Assembly: GCA_903813345.2 (NCBI GenBank) | Contig: CAIIXF020000007.1 | Location: 24,665,564 to 24,729,563 of the forward strand | Length of the DNA: 64,000 bases | Reading direction: 5' to 3' | Source: Owenia fusiformis | Taxonomy: Eukaryota > Annelida > Polychaeta > Sabellida > Oweniidae | Shown here: in pieces, positions 63,506-64,000 of the stretch | How positions within the stretch are numbered: position 1 is the first letter of the stretch | How the letters are laid out: each line of letters starts with the position of its first letter | Made by a program: the position numbers and the translations under genes | The notes under the pieces: generated by a model | What the model saw: only the letters and a program-made list of their open reading frames with translations | Told to the model about the DNA's origin: nothing | Database searches by the model: none

Positions 63506-64000
63506 AGTATGTGTGACTGAGAGAGAAAATTTGTAATTCCAATATCAATAGATAGTGAGAGTGACACTTGAATGGCTATTGCAATGCTGATTGAGGGTAT
63601 AAAGTAATGTCATAGTGACAGATATTTTGATATCCTTATAGAAACTGTCAAAGATATCCCCAAGATTTCACTCTATGAACAATTAATAAAAATCAGGCAT
63701 TGTCTCATATTCCCGTTATACACTGGTTATTAGAGCCTCGCAACACATATTGCAAGATATAGTATACTGTCTCACAAGTTATCATTCAGAGATAACCCAA
63801 CTTAAAGGACCAAAAGGTAGAAATACTGTATATGTGTTGTTACAAAAATCATTTGTTTATTTTCTGATTCACTGACAGTAACTTCTGCAATGCATTAAAA
63901 AACAGTTTTCCAAGGATGACTGATTACAATATGGTCTTTGCAGAGTTCTAAAGCCAGCCAATAAGAAACATATCGTAATGGTCATATTTCAAAGTACAAA

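Larger units (their letters stand above)
56398..64000. other. Upstream region of neogenin: intron 1 or 5' flank, no exon found
   Basis: The first exon in the window starts with a split codon, so this is most likely part of the first intron. No minus-strand Met followed by a hydrophobic signal and a phase-1 donor was recognised. It contains a CAGTCA-type microsatellite (57645..57720), two loosely related segments at 58590 and 58965, a perfect hairpin at 60521 and several copies of the unnamed repeat family. Confidence 0.55.

Noticed and set aside
56398-64000. Candidate signal-peptide exon for neogenin
   Set aside because: No minus-strand Met with a hydrophobic core followed by a phase-1 GT donor was convincing.

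Overview
This window is nuclear DNA from a marine invertebrate animal. It is AT-rich, its genes are split by spliceosomal introns with GT..AG borders, it carries a metazoan axon-guidance receptor and an intron-containing tRNA-Arg, and it is dense in small transposons. The sequence does not fix the phylum; a hemichordate, echinoderm or lophotrochozoan would all fit. No database could be searched, so family names rest on motifs read directly.

Two multi-exon genes, both on the minus strand, carry most of the coding content. (1) A complete clan-2-type cytochrome P450 (7821..13751) in seven coding exons with consistent phases gives 495 aa. It has a perfect haem-Cys motif, but the C-helix Trp and the I-helix acid are replaced. 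(2) A neogenin/DCC-type netrin receptor (30787..56397) in 21 coding exons whose phases all join gives 1418 aa: four Ig domains, six FN3 domains, a membrane helix and the cytoplasmic P1, P2 and P3 motifs, ending at the natural stop. Only the signal-peptide exon is missing; it must lie upstream, probably beyond 64000.

Other genes: a NAT8-like N-acetyltransferase on the plus strand broken by one frameshift (4744..5449), and a tRNA-Arg(UCU) with a 16-nt intron (18970..19058, minus) just downstream of a 5'-truncated non-LTR retrotransposon with a long intact reverse-transcriptase frame (about 19180..21260, minus).

The rest is a layered set of mobile DNA. 1..3.6 kb: a 3.3-kb inverted-repeat element with subterminal repeats and a decayed spliced reading frame, whose intron holds a second element with TTAA duplications. 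5.5..7.2 kb: a long inverted repeat with another element inside. 13.8..16.0 kb: a palindrome plus a third copy. 18.2..18.8 kb: Harbinger-like and hAT-like miniature elements with target duplications. 21.7..27.6 kb: nested foldbacks and a 1717-bp apparently perfect tandem duplication. Neogenin introns: Tc1/mariner-like miniature elements, several unrelated minisatellites and one multi-copy unnamed repeat family. 55.0..55.6 kb: a hAT-like element with a matching empty site elsewhere in the window. From 56.4 to 64 kb no exon was found.
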